Assembly (NCBI GenBank): GCA_937868765.1
Contig: CALMNL010000005.1
Coordinates: 366,957-430,956 of the forward strand
Source of the DNA: an uncultured Desulfatitalea sp.
Lineage (GTDB): Bacteria; Desulfobacterota; Desulfobacteria; Desulfobacterales; Desulfosarcinaceae
DNA length: 64,000 nucleotides
Direction: 5' to 3'
Part shown: one piece after another, positions 45,591-57,114 of the stretch
Layout of the letters: each line of letters starts with the position of its first letter
Position numbering within the stretch: position 1 is the first letter of the stretch
Program-made: the position numbers and the translations under genes
Notes under the pieces: generated by a model
The model's input: only the letters and a program-made list of their open reading frames with translations
Databases searched by the model: none
What the model was told of the DNA's origin: nothing

Positions 45591-47075
45591 ATGCAGCCAC
45601 CTTCCATCACCATCGGTGCGGCCCAGGGCGATCTGGTACGCCATCTGGGCCGCATGGGCAATCGTCATGGATTGATCACCGGCGCCACCGGGACCGGCAA
45701 GACCGTTACCTTGCAGGTGCTGGCCGAAGGCTTCTCGCGCCTGGGGGTGCCGGTGTGGGCCGCCGACATCAAGGGCGACCTGTCGGGGCTGGCGGCCGCC
45801 GGCCGGCCCCACCCCAAGATCGACGAACGCCTGGCCGCCATCGCGTTGCCGGAGTATCGCCAGCAGCCTTGTCCGGCGCTCTTCTGGGACGTGGACGGCC
45901 AGAGCGGTCATCCCGTGCGCACCACCATGTCCGAACTGGGACCGCTGCTGCTCAGCCACCTGCTGGAGCTCAACGAGGCCCAGAGCGGGGTCATATACGC
46001 CGCTTTCGATTATGCCGACGACCAGGGGATGCTGCTGCTGGACCTCAAGGACCTGCGCAGTCTGCTGGCCTGGATGGCCGAGCACAGCCGCGAGCTGGGC
46101 ACGGCCTACGGCAACATCGCCAGTGCCAGCGTGGGGGCCATCCAGCGCCGCCTGCTGGTGCTCGAAGAGCAGGGCGCCGAGCACTTCTTCGGCGAGCCGG
46201 CCTTGCAGCTGGCCGACCTGATGCACACCGATTTTTCCGGTCGGGGCGTCGTCAGCCTCTTCGACGCCGGCCGCCTGATCCACCAGGCGCCGCGGGTCTA
46301 CGCGGCTTTTTTGCTCTGGCTGCTGGCCGAGCTGTTCGAGCAGCTGCCCGAAGCGGGCGATCCGCCCATTCCTAAACTGGTGCTCTTTTTCGACGAAGCC
46401 CACCTGCTCTTCGCCGGCGCGCCCAAGCCCCTGCTGGAGAAGATCGAGCAGGTGGTGCGCCTGATCCGTTCCAAGGGGGTCGGCATCTACTTCGTCACCC
46501 AGAACCCCCTGGACATCCCCGACAACGTGCTCGGCCAGCTGGGACTCAAAATTCAGCACGCCCTGCGCGCCTTCACCCCCAAGGACCAGAAGACCATCAA
46601 GGCCGTGGCCGACGGCTTCGTCGCCAATCCGGCCTTCGACACCGCCGAGACGCTCACCCGGCTGGGCACCGGCGAGGCCCTGGTGTCGGTGCTGACCGAA
46701 GATGGACGTCCCACGCCGGTGGCGCGCACGCTCATCGCGCCGCCCGAAGGCCAGATCGGCCCCCTGGACCCGGCCCAGCGGGCGACTCTCATCCAGCGTT
46801 CACCCGTGAAGGGCAGGTACGATCAGGCCGTGGACCGTGAATCGGCCTACGAACTGCTCAAATCAAAGGCCGAGAGCGCCCTGGCCGAGCAGGCCCAGGC
46901 CCAGCGGGATGAGGCCCTGCGGCGCCAGGAACAGGAACGGGTCCGCCGCAGTCGGGCGCCCCAGCGCCAATCCATGGGTGAGGCCATGGCCAAGAGTGCC
47001 GTCCGGGCCATCGGATCGGGCCTCGGCCGCCAGATCGTCCGGGGGCTTCTGGGCGCCATGTTCGGCAAGCGCTAG
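45591..47075 (+). CDS. HerA-like ATPase (DUF853/YjgR family)
   Basis: A 494-residue P-loop ATPase of the HerA/FtsK clan. Walker A GATGTGKTVTL is near residue 30, followed by VWAADIKGDLSG. Walker B lies in KLVLFFDEAHLLF, then YFVTQNPLDIPDNVLGQLGLK and a helical, Glu/Arg/Gln-rich tail (QAQRDEALRRQEQERVRR). This matches the DUF853 proteins, including E. coli YjgR (about 500 residues), whose function is unknown. ATG 45591 follows CAGGAGAAAAAA. No NurA nuclease is adjacent, so it is not the classical HerA-NurA pair. Confidence 0.9.
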   Translation: MQPPSITIGAAQGDLVRHLGRMGNRHGLITGATGTGKTVTLQVLAEGFSRLGVPVWAADIKGDLSGLAAAGRPHPKIDERLAAIALPEYRQQPCPALFWDVDGQSGHPVRTTMSELGPLLLSHLLELNEAQSGVIYAAFDYADDQGMLLLDLKDLRSLLAWMAEHSRELGTAYGNIASASVGAIQRRLLVLEEQGAEHFFGEPALQLADLMHTDFSGRGVVSLFDAGRLIHQAPRVYAAFLLWLLAELFEQLPEAGDPPIPKLVLFFDEAHLLFAGAPKPLLEKIEQVVRLIRSKGVGIYFVTQNPLDIPDNVLGQLGLKIQHALRAFTPKDQKTIKAVADGFVANPAFDTAETLTRLGTGEALVSVLTEDGRPTPVARTLIAPPEGQIGPLDPAQRATLIQRSPVKGRYDQAVDRESAYELLKSKAESALAEQAQAQRDEALRRQEQERVRRSRAPQRQSMGEAMAKSAVRAIGSGLGRQIVRGLLGAMFGKR

Positions 47076-47482
47076 TCCGCCAAAAACCTTTCCGAAATGT
47101 AAAGAAAGCCGACTGCCTGTCTTCGGGATGCTTCGCCGCGAAGCATTCGACTGCTGGTAAAAGGCGTATCAAATCTGGCCCGGCGCATTTTTGGACGAAC
47201 CGAGCGGCTGGCCCGGCTTTTGCGTAGGCTTCAGAGGTAATTTGGCAATGGCCCCTTGCCGCCCGAAATGGATCAACCGGAGTGTGAGACGGAATTGCGC
47301 TTGACACCGGGGGCGGCATTTGTCAAATATAGAGGCTATCTATCCGATATGAAACAAAAAGAGGCCAGGCGAGAAAAGCCCAGACAAGCGTCTAACGGCG
47401 ATTCCCGCGTTTAGCGCGCCCGGGAACGCCATTGAGGTGAACGGTTCCATCTTTTGCCCGTTAGGGATTTGTGGAGGTTGTC
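47076..47482. other. 407-base intergenic region before the YeiH-type gene
   Basis: Holds a perfect 8-bp hairpin ATGCTTCG (47128-47135) / CGAAGCAT (47139-47146) with a CCG loop and no T-run. It also has a possible promoter with TTGACA at 47301-47306 and a poor -10 around 47324-47330. GGAGG at 47473-47477 is the ribosome-binding site of the transporter. No gene is supported. Confidence 0.45.
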
Positions 47483-49243
47483 ATGGCTGAAAAGAAAGCG
47501 AATGCGGCGGCCGAGCCCGATTATGTCGTCATCGAGAGCGGCAAAACCACCCTGAAGGATCTCTATACCAAAGAGGATTGGATGGCCATCTGGATGGGCT
47601 TTCTGATCCTGGTCATCGGCCTGCTGATTTTTGTGCCGCGGCCGCCGGCCAACATGGCCGAGAATATCGCCAAAAGCAATGACATCATGAAAGCCGAGGC
47701 GGCCAAGGCACCCTTCAAGACCATCGCCTGGCACCAGGCGGCCAACGCCAAAAAAGGCATCAAGGCTCTGGACGAGCCCATCGGCAAGACCCTCAAGAAG
47801 TATCTCAGCCCCCCCGGCGGCTGGACGAGCAATCCGCTGGATGCGCTGATCCTCAACCAGGCCAAAGTCGATGCCCTCAACGCCAAGGGCAAGGCGGGGT
47901 ATGAAAAGGCCCAGGCCGTTGCCGCCGCGGCGTTGACCAAAGCCCAGGCCTCCGAAGCGGCCGCAGCGGCCGCCGGCTTCAAGGATGCGGCCCTCAACGC
48001 CCAGGCCGAAACGGACATCGCCGCCTGGGCCGCGGCCAACGGCAAAATCTCCAAAGCCAAGTCCAAGGCCACCGTCAAACCCATGAACCGCATCCCCTAC
48101 CTCATCGGCCTGGCCGTGGTCCTGGGCATCTTCTTCGGAATCGGCAAGCGGATCATGGGCCAGTCGTTCATCCGTTTCTTCGTGGGATTTTTCTTCGTCT
48201 TCTTCATCGCCGTGCTGGCTTACATGGCCGAGACTCAGGCCACCATGAAGCACTGGGGCTTCGGCTTTCCCCTGTGGGCCATCGTTTTCGGCATGCTCAT
48301 CAGCAACACCATCGGCACGCCCAAGTGGGTGCAGCCGGCAGTCTCCACCGAATTCTTCATCAAGACCGGCCTGGTGCTCCTGGGCGCCGAGATTCTCTTC
48401 AATAAGATTCTGGCCATCGGCAAACCGGGCATTTTCGTGGCCTGGATCTGCACGCCCATCACCCTGATCCTGACCTTCTGGTTCGGCCAGCGAGTGCTCA
48501 AGATGGCCTCCAAGACGCTGAACATCACGATCTCGGCCGACATGTCGGTGTGCGGTGTGTCGGCGGCCATCGCCACGGCGGCTGCCTGCCGGGCCAAGAA
48601 AGAAGAGCTGACCCTGGCCATCGGACTCTCCATGGTCTTCACCGCCGTCTGCATGGTGGCCCAGCCGGCCTTTGCCAAACTGGTGGGCATGCCCGAGGTC
48701 CTGGCCGGCGCCTGGATGGGCAGCACCATCGACTCCACCGGCGCCGTGGCCGCGGCCGGCGCCTTCTACGGCGAAAAGGCGCTCTATGTGGCGGCCACCA
48801 TCAAGATGATCCAGAACGTGCTCATCGGCGTGACCGCCTTCTGCGTGGCGGTCTACTGGTGCGCCAAGGTGGACTGCGCCCCGGACCAGAAGGTGAGCTG
48901 GTGGGAAGTGTGGTACCGGTTCCCCAAATTCGTCATCGGCTTCATGATCGCCTCCATCGTCTTCTCCCTCATCGACCAGAGCCTGGGCAAGGATGTCAGC
49001 TCGGTTCTGATCGATCAAGGCGTGCTCAGGGGTCTGACGCGCGAGGCCAGGGAGTGGTTCTTCGCTCTGGCCTTTACTTCCATCGGCCTTGAGACCAATT
49101 TCCGGGAGTTCAAACCCTACTTCAAGGGCGGCAAGCCGTTCACCCTTTATGTGGTGGGCCAGAGCTTCCAGTTGACGTTGACCCTGATCGTGAGTTACAT
49201 CATGTTCTACGTGATTTTCGTCGAAGTGACCAATGCCCTCTAA
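47483..49243 (+). CDS. YeiH/UPF0324-family putative sulfate exporter with extra N-terminal module
   Basis: A 586-residue membrane protein. The C-terminal roughly 390 residues match the YeiH family (PWAIVFGMLISNTIG-like start, VLLGAEILFNKILAIGKPG, DMSVCGVSAAIATAAACRAKKEELTLAI, WMGSTIDSTGAVAAAGA). E. coli YeiH has 349 residues. The extra part here is one transmembrane segment (MAIWMGFLILVIGLLIFV, about 35-55) and a soluble Ala/Lys-rich stretch (about 60-195). The family is annotated as exporting sulfate or sulfonates, with limited evidence. ATG 47483 follows GTGGAGGTTGTC. A small membrane protein gene overlaps its end. Confidence 0.88.
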   Translation: MAEKKANAAAEPDYVVIESGKTTLKDLYTKEDWMAIWMGFLILVIGLLIFVPRPPANMAENIAKSNDIMKAEAAKAPFKTIAWHQAANAKKGIKALDEPIGKTLKKYLSPPGGWTSNPLDALILNQAKVDALNAKGKAGYEKAQAVAAAALTKAQASEAAAAAAGFKDAALNAQAETDIAAWAAANGKISKAKSKATVKPMNRIPYLIGLAVVLGIFFGIGKRIMGQSFIRFFVGFFFVFFIAVLAYMAETQATMKHWGFGFPLWAIVFGMLISNTIGTPKWVQPAVSTEFFIKTGLVLLGAEILFNKILAIGKPGIFVAWICTPITLILTFWFGQRVLKMASKTLNITISADMSVCGVSAAIATAAACRAKKEELTLAIGLSMVFTAVCMVAQPAFAKLVGMPEVLAGAWMGSTIDSTGAVAAAGAFYGEKALYVAATIKMIQNVLIGVTAFCVAVYWCAKVDCAPDQKVSWWEVWYRFPKFVIGFMIASIVFSLIDQSLGKDVSSVLIDQGVLRGLTREAREWFFALAFTSIGLETNFREFKPYFKGGKPFTLYVVGQSFQLTLTLIVSYIMFYVIFVEVTNAL

Positions 49244-49535
49244 GCACTCGAGCATAGACGCACCGCGTGACAATTCCGCCGCTCCGGGGGCCCCGGCCCC
49301 CGGAGCGCGGTTGCGCGCCTACGGCCGACTCGCCCTGGGCCTTATCCTGCTGGCGCTCTTTCTGGTCGTTGCGACGATCTTCGACGAGAATGTGCCGGCC
49401 TTGCGCACCCTGGCCGAACGCATCGAAACCTACGACCTGCGCCCCGCCGCAATCTACTACACCGACCACAAGGCCGCCGCCGAAGGCGAGGCGTACATCC
49501 GCAGCAGTCTGGAGTACCCGCCGCGCAAGCCATAG
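49233..49535 (+). CDS. Small single-pass membrane protein coupled to YeiH-type transporter
   Basis: A 100-residue protein whose ATG lies inside the last codons of the transporter gene (11-base overlap), implying translational coupling. It has a basic/Pro/Ala-rich N-terminus, one transmembrane helix (LALGLILLALFLVVATIF, about residues 33-50), and an extra-membrane part of about 45 residues with YYTDHKAAAEGEAYIRSSLEY. It is probably a subunit or regulator of the transporter. I do not recognise a family. Confidence 0.7.
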   Translation: MPSKHSSIDAPRDNSAAPGAPAPGARLRAYGRLALGLILLALFLVVATIFDENVPALRTLAERIETYDLRPAAIYYTDHKAAAEGEAYIRSSLEYPPRKP

Positions 49536-49557
49536 TCCGGATATCCGCCCACAGCCT

Positions 49558-51258
49558 CTAGAACCGCGAAGAAGCCAGCGTGATGTCGGCATCGGACCAG
49601 GCCCGGGTGAAGCGTTTCTGGATCTCGGCGGCCTCGGCCTTGCGGCCCTGGGCCTCGAGGCTCTGCCACAGACCGTAGAGCGAGTAGCCGTTGTTGCGGT
49701 ACCGTTTCAAATCCTGCCAGTAGACCACTTCCGCTTCGTCCGGTCGTCCGGCTTCGAGCAGCACCGCCCCCAATGTCTGGCGTGTCGGGTAGTACCAGTC
49801 GGGCGGTTCGTTGTACAACAGGCTGTCTTCGTACCGCACGGCACGCTCCAGGTGGCTTATGGCAGCATCGAAGTGCTTTTGCCTGGCCGCCATTTCACCG
49901 GCCAGAACCTCGCTGGCGATGGCCAGGAGGGTCGGTGCGGCGCTGAAACCCACGGCTTCTTCTTTGGTTTTCGGATTTTCCACGATGCGCTGGAGGGCTT
50001 TGTGCTCCAAGTCGGCCTGTTCAGGCCGGTCGGTGTGGGTGTACGCCATGCCGCGGGCATAGTGCCATATGCCGGTCATGTAATGCCACTGCTTCGGTGG
50101 CTGCGGTTCGGCCAGGACCGCCTCCCACTGGCCGAAGCGGACCAGTGTGAACAGCGGCATGCTCGAGAAGGTCTGATACAACCCCCAGTCGTTGCCGGAA
50201 AAATCCTTCGGAACCTTAGCGGCCACTTTGCGCGCTACCGCCAGCGTTTCCGCCGATTTACCCAGCATCAAGCCGGCCCAGGTTTGGAAATGAAGATTGT
50301 GCGGGTAGTATCCCAGCGGGTAGATGCCCTGGGTGCGGCACTGGACAATGTACGCTTCATCGGCCTTGGCGGCCTTGGCGTTGAGGGCGAACGATTCGTC
50401 ATAACGCCCCACCTGCATGTAGACATGCGACGGCATATGCACCAGGTGGCCGGCGTTGGGGGTCAGGCCCCGCAGCCGGTCGGCGGCACTTACGCCGCGG
50501 TCCGGGTCCACCGATTCGACGGCGTGGATGTAGTAATGCAGGGCGCCGGTATGACGGGGATCGCGCTGCATCACCGTTTCCAGGGTGCCCAGGATTTCAG
50601 GGGTGCGCGGCCGCGGCTGGCCGTCCCGGGTCCAATAGTTCCAGGGGGAGAGATTCATCAGGGCGGCAGCGTAGAGCGTGGCGGCGTCCAGATCGTCCGG
50701 ATAGCGGGCGTGCAGTTTGCCCATGGCCTCGGCGTAGGCCAGGTCCAGCTTGCCGCGGTCTGCCCCGGGATCGGCGCTGTAGCGGACCGCCAGGGCCTCG
50801 ATGTAGGCACGTTCGGACTCAGTGGCCAGCCCCTTGCGGGCCAGGGCCATCTGGACAGCCTCATGGGCCTGGGAGACCACATGCGCGGACATCGGCAGGT
50901 TCAGGTTGGGGCCCAGCACCAGGGCCCATCCCCAATAGGCCATGGCGCAGTCCGGATCGAGGCGGGCCGCCTCCTTGAAACTGCGCAGGGCTTCCTGATG
51001 ATTGAAGCCGTAGGTCAAGCGCAGTCCCTGGTCGAAGAAGTACTGCGCCTGTGTGGAACGGGTGGTCACCGGGTGGCGATGATCGCCCAGGCCCGACAGG
51101 GTCGGCGCGATCGGTCCGTCGGCCCGCCGGGGGTCGGCCTGCAGGGCCTGCGGGTCATGGCCGCCGACGTGCTGGGCGCTGGCGTCGGCATATGCCGCCC
51201 AGGCCAGCAGGGTGACGAGAAGAACGCCATATCTTATATGTTTGAATTGTATTCTCAT
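49558..51258 (-). CDS. Exported TPR-like protein
   Basis: A 566-residue protein with a signal peptide (MRIQFKHIRYGVLLVTLLAWAAYADA, about 26 residues) and TPR-like helical pairs throughout. Examples are YFFDQGLRLTYGFNHQEALRSFKEAARLDPDCAMAYWG near the start and QTLGAVLLEAGRPDEAEVVYW near the end. Between them are His-rich segments (GALHYYIHAVE, HLVHMPSHVYMQVGRYDES) that could bind a metal or heme. It is probably periplasmic. It is a single gene, convergent with the small membrane protein gene 22 bases away. Function unknown. Confidence 0.85.
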   Translation of the reverse strand: MRIQFKHIRYGVLLVTLLAWAAYADASAQHVGGHDPQALQADPRRADGPIAPTLSGLGDHRHPVTTRSTQAQYFFDQGLRLTYGFNHQEALRSFKEAARLDPDCAMAYWGWALVLGPNLNLPMSAHVVSQAHEAVQMALARKGLATESERAYIEALAVRYSADPGADRGKLDLAYAEAMGKLHARYPDDLDAATLYAAALMNLSPWNYWTRDGQPRPRTPEILGTLETVMQRDPRHTGALHYYIHAVESVDPDRGVSAADRLRGLTPNAGHLVHMPSHVYMQVGRYDESFALNAKAAKADEAYIVQCRTQGIYPLGYYPHNLHFQTWAGLMLGKSAETLAVARKVAAKVPKDFSGNDWGLYQTFSSMPLFTLVRFGQWEAVLAEPQPPKQWHYMTGIWHYARGMAYTHTDRPEQADLEHKALQRIVENPKTKEEAVGFSAAPTLLAIASEVLAGEMAARQKHFDAAISHLERAVRYEDSLLYNEPPDWYYPTRQTLGAVLLEAGRPDEAEVVYWQDLKRYRNNGYSLYGLWQSLEAQGRKAEAAEIQKRFTRAWSDADITLASSRF

Positions 51259-51719
51259 TTTAGACCTCCTGTCTCGGGGAAGCGGCGGCTTCCCAACTCA
51301 AATGCCCATTTCGGCCGGGGTGGTTTAACTTCCATGACTGCGGTAATGGCGCGACGCGTGCTAAGGGGGCCGGCCGTGAGGCGTCGGTCATGCGGGTCGG
51401 CGCGAAAGCACCGCTATCAGGCTGGCGCGCTGTGCATCAGCGTGGGCGGGTTAGCAAGAAGAGGTCGTCGGCAGATGGTCCGAAGCGCGCATTGTTCGAA
51501 GCGGCCAGTATCATCATCGCATGGTTTTCCAACTTATGTAATGTGACGGATAGGATAGATATCCATATCCATCCTGTCAAAAGGGGCAGGCAAATTTTTT
51601 TGCGGCGCAAACCTTAGTTGCGGGGAAGATCGCCCGGCAAAATCCGGACGGCGATAGTGGATTGCCAGGCCGCCATCCATGAGGCGCCGGTCGAATCGTG
51701 CTGCGACCAAGCGTTGGTT
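51259..51719. other. 461-base intergenic region with an inverted repeat
   Basis: Lies between cheR and the exported TPR gene, both on minus. The only feature I can support is an imperfect inverted repeat, GGATAGGATA (51548-51557) against TATCCaTATCC (51560-51570). No ORF in this stretch resembles a protein-coding gene. A terminator for the che cluster was not found. Confidence 0.5.
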
Positions 51720-52604
51720 TCAAGCAGACTTGCGATACACCGTCGACGCCACCGACCGCAGCGGCAGCTCGAAGCCGTTGAGGGTTTCGGAGTGGCCCAT
51801 GAAGAGGTAGCCGCCGGGCTTGAGGCAGCGGCACAGGCGCGAGAGGACGCCGTACTGGGTGGGGCGGTCGAAATAAATGATGACGTTGCGACAGAAGATG
51901 ATGTCCAGGGACTCGGACATGCCGTAGTCGGCGTCCATCAGATTGAGCTGGCGGAACTCTACCAGGCGGCGCAATTCGGGTGCGATGCGGATGCGGGGCC
52001 GGGCGCGGTCCTTGCTGCGGAGCAAATACTTCTTCTTGCAGACCATGGGGACCGGTTGTGCTTCGCGCTCTTCGTAAACCGCATGGCCGGCGATGCCCAG
52101 CACGCGGGTGCAGATGTCGGTGGCCAGGACCTGGAATTTGAAACCGTCGATGCGCGTTGCCATTTCGCTCAGTTCCATGGCCAGGGTGTAGGGCTCGGCG
52201 CCTGTGGAGCATCCGGCGCTCCAGATTTTCAGGGGCCGGCGCAGACCGGCGCCGGTTCGGCGGACCAGGTCCGGCACGGCGGTTTGGGCCAGGACTTCAT
52301 AGTGGCGCGGCTCACGGTAGAAATCGGTCTTGTTGGTGGTGGCGGTATCCAGCAGGTGGGGCAGTTCCTGCTGGCGGCCCTCATCGCTGAAGACAAAGTC
52401 GTAGTACTCCTCGAAGGAGTGCAGGCGCAACTGGCGCAGGCGTTTCTGCAGGCGCGACTGGAGCATGGTGCGTTTGGAGGCCGGCATCTTGATGCCCAGC
52501 TGCGCGGTGACGAAGTGACTGAATTTTTCGAACAGCCGGGGGGAGAGCAGCGGTCCGCTGGAAATCAAGGCGTCCGGGCAGGTGTTCGAGCGCGTCGCGG
52601 CCAT
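51720..52604 (-). CDS. cheR: Chemotaxis protein methyltransferase CheR
   Basis: A 294-residue SAM-dependent enzyme that methylates glutamates on chemoreceptors. Visible parts are the N-terminal helical domain (RLFEKFSHFVTAQLGI), LLDTATTNKTDFYREPRHYEVL, the SAM motif IWSAGCSTGAEPYTLAMEL, and IIFCRNVIIYFDRPTQ with LFMGHSETL at the end. ATG 52604 lies 4 bases after the cheY stop; upstream in-frame codons overlap cheY and are rejected. It is the last gene of the chemosensory cluster. Confidence 0.95.
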   Translation of the reverse strand: MAATRSNTCPDALISSGPLLSPRLFEKFSHFVTAQLGIKMPASKRTMLQSRLQKRLRQLRLHSFEEYYDFVFSDEGRQQELPHLLDTATTNKTDFYREPRHYEVLAQTAVPDLVRRTGAGLRRPLKIWSAGCSTGAEPYTLAMELSEMATRIDGFKFQVLATDICTRVLGIAGHAVYEEREAQPVPMVCKKKYLLRSKDRARPRIRIAPELRRLVEFRQLNLMDADYGMSESLDIIFCRNVIIYFDRPTQYGVLSRLCRCLKPGGYLFMGHSETLNGFELPLRSVASTVYRKSA

Positions 52605-52608
52605 GGAC

Positions 52609-52974
52609 TTATCCCAGCACTTTTTTGACGACCGCCAGCAGCTGATCGGGTTTGAACGGCTTGACGATCCAACCGGTGGCACCGGCGGCTTTGGCCGCCT
52701 CCTTTTTTTCAGCCTGGGATTCGGTGGTGAGAAACACGATGGGTATGAACTTGAACTCGGGCTTGGCGCGCAGCGCCTTGATCAGCTCCAGGCCGTTCAT
52801 GTTGGGCATGTTCAAATCGGTGATGACCATGTGGGCGCCCGAGCCGTTGATCTTGGCCAGGGCGTCTTTGCCGTCCTGGGCCTCGAGCACTTCATAGCCG
52901 GCCCCTTTCAGGGTAAAGGCGACCATCTGGCGGACGCTGGCCGAATCATCCACGGTTACGATTTTTTTGCTCAT
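52609..52974 (-). CDS. cheY: CheY-type response regulator
   Basis: A single-domain receiver of 121 residues. The acidic pocket is Asp9/Asp10 (TVDDSAS), the phospho-acceptor is Asp53 in MVITDLNMP, the switch Thr lies in VFLTTES and the Lys in WIVKPFKP. It has no output domain. The start is MSKKIV at 52974, with AAGGAGATAGT upstream. It lies between cheB and cheR, and probably carries the output of the pathway to a motor or other effector. Confidence 0.95.
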   Translation of the reverse strand: MSKKIVTVDDSASVRQMVAFTLKGAGYEVLEAQDGKDALAKINGSGAHMVITDLNMPNMNGLELIKALRAKPEFKFIPIVFLTTESQAEKKEAAKAAGATGWIVKPFKPDQLLAVVKKVLG

Positions 52975-53102
52975 GACGAGACTATCTCCTTCTCCGCTTA
53001 ATCCACAGGCCATACCGCTTATATCGGCGCACCCCTTGAAATCTTTAAAATCCGCGAAAATCCTTGACCTGAAACTTAAAACTTAACGCCCGAAACCAAT
53101 TC

Positions 53103-56498
<3,396 letters not shown>

Positions 56499-56545
56499 GT
56501 TCGACCGTCTCTATCCGTGGCGCCGGCGGCCGGCAGTCAATGATT

Positions 56546-57076
56546 TCAACTGCTCTGCCCGGGCCCGTCGCTGCGCCGCAAGCGCTTCATCAACACTTCC
56601 CCCGTGGCCGTATCGAAAATGATCTTGCGGCCGAAGCTGCCGCCCACATCCATCACCTTGAGCACCAGGCCGCAGTCGTGGATGGTCTCCATGGCTGCTT
56701 CCACATTCTGACGTCCCATGGAAGTGGCCGCCGTTTCCGGGCGGCTGGCGCCGATGAGGGCCGCGCCGCCGAACAGCTTGACTTCGATCTCCCTGGGACG
56801 CACCCCCCGGGCCGTCATCTGGCGCGTCATGGCCTGAATGGCGCAGACGGCATAGCGGTAGCGCACGCCGCAACCTTCCATGCAATGCGCACTGTTCGGA
56901 CATTGGGGCTGCAGGGCGTGGCAGATGGCCGCCAGGCCCGTGGCTTGATGGCAGAAGGTGGCCGAAACGCAGGAGCCCAGCACGGTGGTCACCACCACCG
57001 GCCGCTTGCTGAGGCACAGCTCCCCCGGCTTCAAATAGATGCGCGGTTTTTCGCGCTGGGCGTTCCAGGCGTCCAT
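56546..57076 (-). CDS. cheD: Chemoreceptor glutamine deamidase CheD
   Basis: A 176-residue enzyme that deamidates receptor glutamines and can interact with CheC or CheY. The catalytic set is in place: Thr31 and Cys36 in TTVLGSCVSATF, and His53 in AICHALQP. LFGGAALIG and a C-terminal GRKIIFDTATGEV are also typical. It lies 38 bases after cheA. Extra cysteines occur in QCPNSAHCMEGCG. No cheC is visible in the window. Confidence 0.92.
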   Translation of the reverse strand: MDAWNAQREKPRIYLKPGELCLSKRPVVVTTVLGSCVSATFCHQATGLAAICHALQPQCPNSAHCMEGCGVRYRYAVCAIQAMTRQMTARGVRPREIEVKLFGGAALIGASRPETAATSMGRQNVEAAMETIHDCGLVLKVMDVGGSFGRKIIFDTATGEVLMKRLRRSDGPGQSS

Positions 57077-57114
57077 TCATCGGCTTTCTGCTTCGGACCT
57101 TTGGCGCACCGCTG

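Noticed and set aside
47128..47146. 8-bp hairpin after the HerA-like gene as terminator
   Set aside because: It has no T-run and lies more than 50 bases after the stop; kept only as a note.
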